5,075 nt of DNA, from the NCBI GenBank assembly GCA_029946045.1, contig JAQSDS010000154.1, positions 1 through 5,075 on the forward strand, in the 5' to 3' direction. This DNA comes from Rhodoferax sp. Its GTDB lineage: Bacteria; Pseudomonadota; Gammaproteobacteria; Burkholderiales; Burkholderiaceae_C. A program made the translations under genes and the position numbers. Positions 1 through 5,075 of this stretch are shown piece after piece; positions within the stretch are counted from its first letter, which is position 1; every line of letters starts with the position of its first letter. The notes beneath the pieces were generated by a model, which was given only the letters and a program-made list of their open reading frames with translations, made no database searches and had not been told where the DNA came from.

Positions 1-46
1 GCACCTTACCCGCAGCCAGTGCCTTTGCAAGCTGTGTTTAGCCGCT

Positions 47-394
47 TTAGTTTTGGACGTCCCTAGCGTCTTTAGTGTCCTTGGCGTCCTGCATCGCTAG
101 CTCGGCCAGCTCCGCTTCGGTAAACACCCGCGACCGCGTGTGAAATGCTTTTCCCGTTGAACCTTCCAGCGAGAAGGTGCCGCCATGGCCTTCAATCACG
201 TCGATGATGAGTTGGGTGTGTTTCCAGGTGGCGTATTGCGAGGTGCTGATGTAGAAGCTGGCTCCGCCGATTTCACCCAGCAACACGTCGCCCGCACCCA
301 TGGTGATCTCGCCGGGCAGGTAGCAATTGGCGGCGCTGTTGTCGCAGCAACCGCCGCTTTGGTGAAACATCACGGCGCCATGTTCTTTTTTCAA
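47..394 (-). CDS. DUF779 family protein, N-terminally truncated
   Basis: The 115-residue product carries the DUF779 signature: MFHQSGGCCD near residues 9-18, a DVLLGEIGG stretch (about 36-44), then FYIS, WKHTQLIIDV (about 57-66), a Gly-rich GHGGTFSLE segment and TRSRVF (about 87-92). DUF779 proteins have no proven activity; they are commonly encoded next to acetaldehyde/aldehyde dehydrogenase genes, and the paired Cys residues suggest metal or redox chemistry, which is inference. Family members normally have some 15-20 more residues before the (L)xxxHG segment. Here the only available start is a TTG at 394 with no ribosome binding site, and the frame upstream reaches a stop at 430-428 through sequence that encodes QueG on the other strand. 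The gene is therefore probably broken at its 5' end. The C-terminal tail is a low-complexity Asp/Lys/Ala stretch made by a 9-bp tandem repeat. No aldehyde dehydrogenase gene is visible in the window. The family call is firm; expression is doubtful. Confidence 0.8.
   Translation of the reverse strand: MKKEHGAVMFHQSGGCCDNSAANCYLPGEITMGAGDVLLGEIGGASFYISTSQYATWKHTQLIIDVIEGHGGTFSLEGSTGKAFHTRSRVFTEAELAELAMQDAKDTKDARDVQN
59..94. repeat. 9-bp tandem repeat, about four degenerate units
   Basis: Four successive 9-bp units begin at 59, 68, 77 and 86 (gtccctagc, gtctttagt, gtccttggc, gtcctgcat). On the minus strand they encode the Asp-Ala-Lys / Asp-Thr-Lys / Asp-Ala-Arg tail of the DUF779 protein. The period is a multiple of three, so changes in unit number would lengthen or shorten the tail without a frameshift. 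Confidence 0.7.
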
Positions 395-400
395 GCCAGG
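394..400. other. Breakpoint joining truncated DUF779 and truncated queG
   Basis: On the minus strand, homology to DUF779 runs up to the LKKEHG segment, whose first codon is at 394-392, and then is lost. On the plus strand, homology to QueG begins at GGT TGG (400-405, Gly-Trp of GWRGKHT) and is absent upstream, where the frame reads the antisense of DUF779. The two genes thus end at the same few bases with no spacer. No insertion sequence end, target duplication or attachment-like core is visible. A deletion, an inversion join or an assembly chimera would each fit. Confidence 0.7.
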
Positions 401-1005
401 GTTGGCGCGGCAAGCACACGCTGCTGCTCAGCCGTGAGGCTGGTTCGATGTTTTTTCTCGGTGAAATTTTTGTTGATATTGCCCTGCAGCCCACGCCAGC
501 CGTCATAGGCCACTGCGGAACTTGTAGCGCCTGTATCGACATTTGCCCCACGCAAGCCATCATTGCGCCGCACCGGCTGGATGCGCGGCGCTGCATCTCT
601 TATTTGACCATTGAGCATGCCGGGCCGATTCCGTCGGAACTGCGCCCACTGATGGGCAACCGCATTTACGGCTGTGACGACTGTCAACTGATTTGCCCGT
701 GGAACAAGTTTGCCCAGCGCAGCACTTTGCCAGACTTTGATGCGCGCGCTGGCTTGGCCGGCAGCCAATTGGTCGAGCTGTTTGCCTGGACTGAAGCTGA
801 ATTTTTAAGCCGCACCGAAGGCAGCCCGATCCGGCGCATCGGCCATGAGCGCTGGCTGCGCAACATTGCCGTGGCGTTGGGCAATGCGCTGCGGGCGGCT
901 GTCGATGCCACGACTGCTGATGTGCTGATGGCCGCCCTGCAAACGCGTGCCGACCACCCGAGCGCGCTGGTACGCGAGCACATGACGTGGGCGCTTGAAG
1001 GTTAA
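400..1005 (+). pseudogene. queG: Epoxyqueuosine reductase QueG, C-terminal half only
   Basis: QueG is the cobalamin- and Fe-S-dependent enzyme that reduces epoxyqueuosine to queuosine in tRNA. Reading from 400, the frame gives GWRGKHTLLL, then REAGSMFFLGEIF, then the ferredoxin-like block with Cys at 514, 523, 532 and 544 (CxxCxxCxxxCP), the RRCISYLTIEH motif (Cys at 592) and GCDDCQLICP (Cys at 673, 682, 694). The C-terminus has SPIRRIGHERWLRN and a short helical-repeat end, and closes at TAA 1003-1005, so this end looks complete. About 201 residues remain of the usual 340-390. The missing N-terminal part holds most of the cobalamin-binding fold and the catalytic Asp. The frame stays open upstream to a stop at 304-306 but has no ATG, GTG or TTG before the internal ATG at 448, which lies inside a conserved motif and has no ribosome binding site. 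I call it a non-functional remnant; a gene finder would report 448-1005. Confidence 0.85.
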
Positions 1006-1012
1006 AAAATTT

Positions 1013-1075
1013 AAGGTTTTTAGGCCTCTAGCCCTTATGCAATAAGCGTAAGCAGCTCCTATTAATATAGCATTT
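1013..1075. repeat. Comamonadaceae-type intergenic repeat with imperfect hairpin
   Basis: The stretch around taggcctctagcccttat, then ataagcgtaagcagct and ending in atatagc resembles an intergenic element I recall as very frequent after genes in Rhodoferax, Polaromonas and Acidovorax genomes. It forms an imperfect stem: CTTAT (1034-1038), loop GCA, ATAAG (1042-1046), with further broken pairing outside (gccc/gcgt, ctct/gcag). It lies just after the queG stop and could act as a transcript-end hairpin. The family identity is from memory, not from a search. Confidence 0.5.
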
Positions 1076-1106
1076 TTGTCTTATTTTGTTGAATTGATTT
1101 GTCTTA
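1075..1106. repeat. Direct repeat TTTGTCTTA x2, 23 bp apart
   Basis: TTTGTCTTA occurs at 1075-1083 and again at 1098-1106. The 23-bp period is close to two helical turns, and both copies lie just upstream of the predicted aer promoter. An activator or repressor could bind there, but the region is AT-rich and chance is possible. Confidence 0.35.
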
Positions 1107-1113
1107 AATCATC

Positions 1114-1139
1114 AAAATTTGACAAAAAGTGCAAATTTT
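1114..1139. promoter_or_regulatory. Inverted repeat overlapping the -35 box (possible operator)
   Basis: AAAATTTG (1114-1121) and CAAATTTT (1132-1139) are perfect 8-bp inverted arms around a 10-bp spacer. The left arm contains the first bases of the TTGACA box and the right arm fills the promoter spacer, so a dimeric protein bound here would block RNA polymerase. The arms are AT-rich, which raises the chance of a random match. Confidence 0.4.
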
Positions 1140-1148
1140 AGATAAAAT
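1119..1148 (+). promoter_or_regulatory. Sigma-70 promoter for the aer-like gene
   Basis: A perfect -35 hexamer TTGACA (1119-1124) is followed after 18 bp by TAAAAT (1143-1148), one base off the -10 consensus. It points at the chemoreceptor gene and would start transcription near 1155, leaving a leader of about 270 nt. I found no convincing sigma-28 (flagellar) promoter, which is what many chemotaxis genes use. Confidence 0.55.
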
Positions 1149-1149
1149 T

Positions 1150-1413
1150 CACCTGAAGATGTCAGGGTCAGTACACGGTGTTGGGGTTCTGACGCCAGCT
1201 TTAGGTGGATTTAGCCTTGCCTTTAATTTATTTTTATAAAGCAAACGCAAACGTATGATCAACCCCGATTCTTTTTTACCAGTTCGATGAAATTACAACC
1301 GTAGTTCAGGGGGGGAATGTCACTGCACCCGCAATAGCGCGATGTCAAACGCGCCAGCAGCCGTGCGTCAAATACATCACCCTGACAAGCCTGAAGTAGA
1401 CAACAAAATTGAG
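1150..1413 (+). other. Long untranslated leader, no gene seen
   Basis: This stretch between the predicted promoter and the ribosome binding site carries no credible reading frame on the plus strand. It contains a weak stem (GTCAG at 1161-1165 or 1166-1170 with CTGAC at 1189-1193), an AT-rich patch at 1222-1240 and a run of seven G at 1309-1315. I could not match it to a known riboswitch class. Confidence 0.35.
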
Positions 1414-1418
1414 GGAGG
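1414..1418 (+). promoter_or_regulatory. Strong Shine-Dalgarno GGAGG
   Basis: GGAGG lies six bases before the ATG at 1425, inside a longer purine tract at 1411-1419. It fixes the start of the aer-like gene. Confidence 0.85.
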
Positions 1419-1424
1419 ATAACC

Positions 1425-3038
1425 ATGCGCACCAATCTGCCTGTAACCAACACCGAGATCGAGCTGAATGACCAGTTTTCGATCATTTCAAGCACAGACC
1501 TACACGGCAACATCACCTACGCCAACCCGTATTTCAGCGAGATCAGTGGTTATGCCATGCGCGAGCTGATTGGCGCACCGCAAAATATCCTGCGTCACCC
1601 TGATATGCCGGCTGAGGCCTTTGCTGACCTGTGGTCTACGGTACAGCGCGGTGTACCCTGGACCGGCATGGTGAAAAACCGCACCCGCTCAGGTGACTAT
1701 TACTGGGTGCAGGCCAATGTGACTCCGGTCTATGAAGCGGGCCAACCGGTGGGCTACATGTCTGTGCGCACCAAGCCCAGCAGCAAGCAGGTGGCTCAAG
1801 CTGCGCAGGCCTACCAGGAGATACGCGGCGGCAACCCGCGCAAGCTGTGCATCCAGCACGGCGTGGTGGTCAGCCAGTGGCGACATCCATGGACTTTGCA
1901 AGGCCAATTGCGTGCCAGCCTGGTGTTTGTCTTACTGGCTTTCGCACTGCTGGGTACGGGGGCTTTGGCACCCCAATGGGTGGCACAAGGCACGTGGGGC
2001 ACCGCTCTGGCGACCATTGCCGCCACCGGCTTATGGGCCGCAGCCTACGCCGGCTTTATGTTGCACCGCCAGGTATTTTTGCCGCTGGGTCAGGCCACCC
2101 AAAGCGCCCGCATCATGGCCGGCGGCGACCTGACCCAAGCCATGGCACCCGCCGGCCAGGGTGACGTGGGGCAGCTGCAAAACGCCTTTCGCCAGTCGGT
2201 TATCAACCTGCGCGGCATCATTGGCGATTTGCGCAGCAACTTTGATGTCATCAGCCAGACCACCCACGAAATTGCGGCCGGTAATCTTGACCTGTCCAAT
2301 CGCACCGAATCACAGGCCGCCAGCCTTGAGCAAGCCGCCGCCAGCATGGATGCACTCACCGCCACGGTGCACGAGAGTGCAGGCATTGCCCGGTCCGCCA
2401 ACCAAATGGCCAACACCGCCTCAAGCCTGGCAGCCCAAAGCGGCCATGCTGTCACCGACATGGCCTGCACCATGCAGGCCATTCAGGACTCGTCGCACAA
2501 GATCGCCGACATCATTGGCCTGATTGATGGCATCGCCTTTCAGACCAACATTCTGGCACTCAACGCGGCGGTGGAAGCGGCACGCGCGGGCGAGCAGGGG
2601 CGCGGCTTTGCCGTGGTGGCCGCCGAGGTGCGCAATCTGGCCGGGCGCAGCGCCGCAGCGGCCAAGGAGATCAAGCTGCTCATCGGCGAGTCACTTGCCA
2701 ATGTGGATAAGGGCACGCTGCTGACCAGCATGGCCGGCAGTGCCATGCTGGAGGCCATCGAATCCGTCAATTTGGTGGCGGCCACCCTGAGCGACATTTC
2801 CTCGGCCAGCAACGGTCAAAGTATGGGCATTGCCGAGGTCAACCAGGCCGTGCGTTACCTCGACACCATCACCCAGCAAAATGCCGCACTGGTTGAGGAG
2901 TCTGCCGCTGCTGCCGGCAATCTGGCAGAGCAAACGCGGCATCTGACCAGTGCCCTGACGGTGTTCAAACTACCTCTGCGGACCGAGCACGCAGCCACCT
3001 CACCCCAATGGACACAGCCCCAACGCCTTACCGTATGA
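1425..3038 (+). CDS. aer: Aer-like PAS-containing chemoreceptor (aerotaxis/redox MCP)
   Basis: The 537-residue inner-membrane receptor has an N-terminal cytoplasmic PAS domain (about 20-120), a linker, two adjacent hydrophobic segments (about 165-183 and 191-213) with almost no periplasmic loop, a HAMP-like region (about 214-266) and an MCP signalling domain (about 270-515). In E. coli Aer the PAS domain binds FAD and reports electron-transport redox state. The residues tied to FAD binding there are present at the same numbers: Asn34, Arg57, His58, Asp60, Trp79, Asn85. The CheA/CheW-contacting hairpin tip around [20 protein letters not shown] (370-389) is intact. Candidate methylation sites fit the consensus at Glu302/Gln303 and Glu491/Glu492. 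The tail (518-537) is Pro/Gln-rich with no NWETF-type CheR/CheB tether, as in E. coli Aer. The stop overlaps the next start (ATGA), so the two were co-translated. Family assignment is strong; the exact signal is inferred. Confidence 0.9.
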   Translation: MRTNLPVTNTEIELNDQFSIISSTDLHGNITYANPYFSEISGYAMRELIGAPQNILRHPDMPAEAFADLWSTVQRGVPWTGMVKNRTRSGDYYWVQANVTPVYEAGQPVGYMSVRTKPSSKQVAQAAQAYQEIRGGNPRKLCIQHGVVVSQWRHPWTLQGQLRASLVFVLLAFALLGTGALAPQWVAQGTWGTALATIAATGLWAAAYAGFMLHRQVFLPLGQATQSARIMAGGDLTQAMAPAGQGDVGQLQNAFRQSVINLRGIIGDLRSNFDVISQTTHEIAAGNLDLSNRTESQAASLEQAAASMDALTATVHESAGIARSANQMANTASSLAAQSGHAVTDMACTMQAIQDSSHKIADIIGLIDGIAFQTNILALNAAVEAARAGEQGRGFAVVAAEVRNLAGRSAAAAKEIKLLIGESLANVDKGTLLTSMAGSAMLEAIESVNLVAATLSDISSASNGQSMGIAEVNQAVRYLDTITQQNAALVEESAAAAGNLAEQTRHLTSALTVFKLPLRTEHAATSPQWTQPQRLTV

Positions 3039-3226
3039 ACACATTTGTTCAGAACTTGAAATTTGGCCATCAGTTTGCGCTGATCTCGGTGCTGCCAGCA
3101 CTGATGAACGTGCCCATGCTGATATTTGGACATCGGCACCTGGAACACAGCGCAACGGCAAGGCATGGAGTCCGCGGGCTGGCGCAGCTACAGCACACCA
3201 TGAAGTTGAGCCACACGCAAGCGTAG
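3035..3226 (+). pseudogene. N-terminal remnant of a second chemoreceptor
   Basis: The start overlaps the preceding stop as ATGA at 3035-3038, a typical translational coupling, and there is no ribosome binding site of its own. The 63 residues begin [17 protein letters not shown], then a hydrophobic segment (about 14-32), then a helical stretch containing GLAQLQHTMKLSHTQ. This is the usual opening of Comamonadaceae MCPs: a short cytoplasmic NLKxxxxFALI lead, the first membrane helix, and the start of the periplasmic helix bundle. A TAG at 3224-3226 ends it. What follows does not resume an MCP in any frame I read, so the HAMP and signalling domains are lost rather than frameshifted. The family call rests on the short N-terminus and the neighbour, so it is moderate. 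A free-standing small membrane protein is the alternative. Confidence 0.5.
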
Positions 3227-3279
3227 CGCGACAAAGTAGAACTATGAAAATTTGCTACCCGTCCCCTCGTTGAGACAAC

Positions 3280-4188
3280 ATGTACAAAGTTTTCCTGTTG
3301 TCACGTTTTATTGCCAGTTTCCTGCGCTTGTTCTTACCCATTGCCTTGCTCTTGGTGAGCGTAACGTACCTTTACGGCCAAGCTGAAATCGAACGCGAAC
3401 TGACCCACCTGAAAACACAGGAAACACTGAGCGTAGGATTGAGCGCGAGAACTGTGGGGCAAACTGTCAAAGCCATTAAGGACGACGTTCTTTTTCTAGC
3501 GAGTCTTGCTGAATTCAGAAACGCCGAGGCGACGCCAACAGAGAAAGACCTCGCTCAATTGACCGGACATTTCGTTGATGTTTCCCTAATTAAGCAAACG
3601 TTCAACCAAATCCGTTGGATCAATGAAGCTGGCATAGAGATCATTCGCGTCGATTTGGTAGATGGTCGTCCGATCGTCGTTCCAGCCGACAAGCTGCAAT
3701 ACAAAGGTGACCGCTACTATTTCAAAGACAGCGTAACGCTGAGACCAGGCGAGGTGTTTGTCTCACCGCTTGACCTCAATATCGAGCAGGACAAGCTTGA
3801 ACAGCCCTACAGGCCAATGTTGCGGGTTGCAACACCTGTCGTTGACAACAAGGGCAATCGGCGTGGCATCGTCATCATCAACTACAGCGCGCAACTTACG
3901 TTGGATGCATTTGTCGCTGCCGGAAAGGCCGCGGATCACCTCATCTTGCTCAACAACGAGAGCTATTTTCTGAGGAGCCCGAAGCGTACGGATGAATGGG
4001 GTTTCATGTTCAATCGTCCAGAATTGAAACTTTCAGCGCGTTCGCCCGCTGCCTGGAATTTGATTGCCGGCGCAGACAATGGTCAGACTGAACTGTCCGA
4101 TGGCATCTGGACATGGCGAACCGTTCATCCATTACTTGCTGGAACTGGTGCCGTTTGCGAGTGGTCTGACCCGCAAAGTCTCAAATAG
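3280..4188 (+). CDS. dCache-type membrane sensor protein lacking an output domain
   Basis: The 302-residue product starts with a positively charged lead and a membrane helix (about 13-33). A periplasmic domain follows with motifs of dCache sensors found in GGDEF, PAS-GGDEF and histidine kinase proteins: NQIRWINEAGIEIIRVD (109-125), DRYYFKD (144-150), GEVFVSPLDLNIE (157-169), RVATPVVD (182-189), RGIVIINY (195-202) and DEWGFMF (238-244). The start is secure because a TGA lies nine bases upstream in frame. The ribosome binding site (gagac) is weak. Recognisable sequence ends near TWRTVHPLLAG (278-288, nt 4143); the last 14 residues look like read-through of non-coding DNA. The second membrane helix and any GGDEF, kinase or MCP output domain are absent. 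The coding DNA is less GC-rich than its neighbours, hinting at another origin. It overlaps urtE by eight bases, tail to tail. It probably cannot signal alone. Confidence 0.7.
   Translation: MYKVFLLSRFIASFLRLFLPIALLLVSVTYLYGQAEIERELTHLKTQETLSVGLSARTVGQTVKAIKDDVLFLASLAEFRNAEATPTEKDLAQLTGHFVDVSLIKQTFNQIRWINEAGIEIIRVDLVDGRPIVVPADKLQYKGDRYYFKDSVTLRPGEVFVSPLDLNIEQDKLEQPYRPMLRVATPVVDNKGNRRGIVIINYSAQLTLDAFVAAGKAADHLILLNNESYFLRSPKRTDEWGFMFNRPELKLSARSPAAWNLIAGADNGQTELSDGIWTWRTVHPLLAGTGAVCEWSDPQSLK
4154..4177 (-). terminator. Stem-loop just after urtE (possible terminator)
   Basis: TTTGCG (4154-4159) pairs with CGCAAA (4172-4177), and GGT (4163-4165) with ACC (4169-4171) inside, leaving a CTG loop and an AGT bulge. 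It starts four bases beyond the urtE stop in the direction of urtE transcription. There is no following U-tract, so it is not a standard intrinsic terminator. It may stabilise the transcript 3' end. Confidence 0.3.
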
Positions 4189-4873
4189 CCACCAGCTGGC
4201 GTACGCCGTCAATCTCCATGTTGGCCCCCAGACCCTGGGCGCGCACGGCGCCGCGCTCCATCACCACATAGTTGTCGGCCAGTTCCTGGGCAAAGTCGTA
4301 ATACTGTTCCACCAACACAATGGCCATGTCGCCACGGTCGGCCAGCATCCGAATCACGCGGCCAATGTCCTTGATGATGCTGGGCTGAATGCCTTCGGTG
4401 GGCTCGTCCAAAATCAGTAGTTTGGGTCCGGCCGCCAGCGCACGGGCAATCGCCAGCTGTTGTTGTTGCCCGCCCGACAAGTCACCGCCGCGGCGATGCA
4501 GCATTTGCTTGAGCACCGGGAACAGCTCAAACAATTCGGGCGGAATGGGTGTGCTGGCGGGTTTGTAGGCCAGGCCCATGGCCAGATTTTCCTGCACCGT
4601 GAGGCGGCCAAAAATCTCGCGCCCCTGGGGCACAAAACCAATCCCGGCGCGGGCCCGTTCGTAAGGCGTGGCGTTGTGGATGGGTTTGCCATCAAATTCG
4701 ATGCTGCCGCTCTTGATCGGCACCAGGCCCATCAGGCTTTTCAGCAGCGTGGTTTTGCCCACGCCATTGCGCCCCAGAATCACAGTGACTTTGCCCAAGC
4801 TGGCCTGCAGGCTGACGTCGCGCAGGATGTGCGAGCCGCCGTAGTATTGGTTGATGTTTTTGACGTTCAGCAT
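4181..4873 (-). CDS. urtE: Urea ABC transporter ATPase UrtE
   Basis: The 230-residue protein is a LivF-type ABC ATPase that, with UrtD, drives urea uptake through UrtB/UrtC at the inner membrane. Visible motifs are the A-loop NQYYGGSHILRDVS (8-21), Walker A GRNGVGKTT (34-42), Q-loop VPQGREIF (81-88), signature LSGGQQQQLAIARAL (132-146), Walker B LLILDEPTEG (152-161) and the switch region VLVEQYYDF (186-194), where Gln replaces His as in the LivF/UrtE branch. The NQYYGGSH opening, the RRGGDLSGGQQQQLAI block and the VRQLVAI end favour UrtE over a branched-chain amino acid LivF. Length is normal and both ends look complete. The ATG at 4873-4871 lies 12 bases after the urtD stop with only a weak ribosome binding site, so it is probably coupled to urtD. 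Downstream, where ure genes often follow, the sequence instead runs into the truncated dCache gene. Confidence 0.9.
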   Translation of the reverse strand: MLNVKNINQYYGGSHILRDVSLQASLGKVTVILGRNGVGKTTLLKSLMGLVPIKSGSIEFDGKPIHNATPYERARAGIGFVPQGREIFGRLTVQENLAMGLAYKPASTPIPPELFELFPVLKQMLHRRGGDLSGGQQQQLAIARALAAGPKLLILDEPTEGIQPSIIKDIGRVIRMLADRGDMAIVLVEQYYDFAQELADNYVVMERGAVRAQGLGANMEIDGVRQLVAI

Positions 4874-4885
4874 AGGGTTGCCAGC

Positions 4886-5075
4886 TTAGCGGCCCAGATA
4901 GACTTCGATGACCCGCTCATCGCTCTGCACCTGCGCCAGCGTGCCTTGGGCCAGCACCGAACCGTCGCACAGCACGGTGACGATGTCGGAAATGGTGTTG
5001 ATGAAACTCATGTCGTGCTCCACCACCATCAGCGAGTGTTTGCCTTTGAGGCTTAAAAAAAGCTCAGCGGTGCGC
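4886..5075 (-). CDS. urtD: Urea ABC transporter ATPase UrtD, C-terminal end (partial)
   Basis: Only the last 63 residues lie in the window; the gene continues past its right edge. The visible part is RTAELFLSLKGKHSLMVVEH, then DMSFINTISDIVTVLCDG and ending VIEVYLGR before TAA (4886-4888). VVEHDM is the His switch of an ABC ATPase, and the DERVIEVYLGR end is typical of LivG/UrtD proteins. Position directly upstream of urtE identifies it as UrtD, the partner ATPase of the urea importer. The operon order urtD-urtE matches the usual urtABCDE. Confidence 0.88.
   Translation of the reverse strand, partial: RTAELFLSLKGKHSLMVVEHDMSFINTISDIVTVLCDGSVLAQGTLAQVQSDERVIEVYLGR

Noticed and set aside
391..768. 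Minus-strand frame whose end (LTAEQQRVLAAPTLA) looked like a possible DUF779 N-terminus in another frame
   Set aside because: The DNA there encodes conserved QueG motifs on the plus strand, so the resemblance is a coincidence and not a frameshift in DUF779.
1222..1256. Possible sigma-28 promoter (TAAAG... upstream of aer)
   Set aside because: A TAAAG is present, but no GCCGATAA-like -10 element follows at the right distance.
1259..1516. Minus-strand 85-codon frame opposite the aer leader and start
   Set aside because: It overlaps the strong ribosome binding site and start of the aer-like gene, has no ribosome binding site that I can see, and its product matches no family I recognise.
3244..3273. 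Nine-codon ORF (ATG to TGA) before the dCache gene
   Set aside because: It is too short, has no convincing ribosome binding site, and could arise by chance; no attenuator-like structure accompanies it.
4460..5056. Long plus-strand open frame opposite urtD/urtE
   Set aside because: It is the antisense of two clearly recognised ATPase genes; the His/Gln/Ala-rich product is typical of a shadow frame in GC-rich DNA.
1..5075. CRISPR array, tRNA, rRNA, transposase or integrase
   Set aside because: No spaced identical repeats, cloverleaf, rRNA sequence or recombinase motifs were seen on either strand.

Overview
The window looks like chromosomal DNA of a betaproteobacterium of the Comamonadaceae (Rhodoferax/Polaromonas-like). 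The clues are high-GC coding sequence, an Aer-type chemoreceptor closest in style to that family, a urea ABC transporter (urtD-urtE), and an intergenic element of a kind I recall as common in these genomes. This assignment comes from recognising protein families by eye, not from a search.

Layout. Positions 47-394 (minus) encode a DUF779 protein, the small protein often found beside aldehyde dehydrogenases, but its first residues are missing. It meets, head to head and with no spacer, the C-terminal half of epoxyqueuosine reductase QueG (about 400-1005, plus). QueG reads in frame back to a GWRGKHT motif and then stops resembling QueG exactly where DUF779 also stops, so about 394-400 is a breakpoint through two genes. 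Positions 1006-1424 are non-coding. They hold a Comamonadaceae-type intergenic repeat, a good sigma-70 promoter overlapped by an 8+8 bp inverted repeat, and a long leader. Positions 1425-3038 encode a complete Aer-like redox/aerotaxis receptor. Its stop overlaps (ATGA) the start of a second chemoreceptor of which only 63 residues remain (3035-3226).

Positions 3280-4188 encode the membrane anchor and periplasmic dCache-like sensor of a signalling protein that ends before any output domain. Its base composition is visibly less GC-rich than its neighbours. It runs tail to tail into a complete urtE (4181-4873, minus), which is preceded in its operon by the end of urtD (4886 to the window edge, minus). 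UrtD and UrtE are the two ATPases of the urea importer.

The main theme is gene breakage. Four truncated genes lie in about 4.2 kb, with abrupt ends near 395, 3226 and 4145, around an intact aer-like gene and an intact urtE. Either this locus has been rearranged repeatedly (deletions or insertions without a recognisable transposase), or some joins are assembly chimeras. I do not see a new multi-gene system here; the breakpoints and the palindromic aer promoter are the most informative signals.
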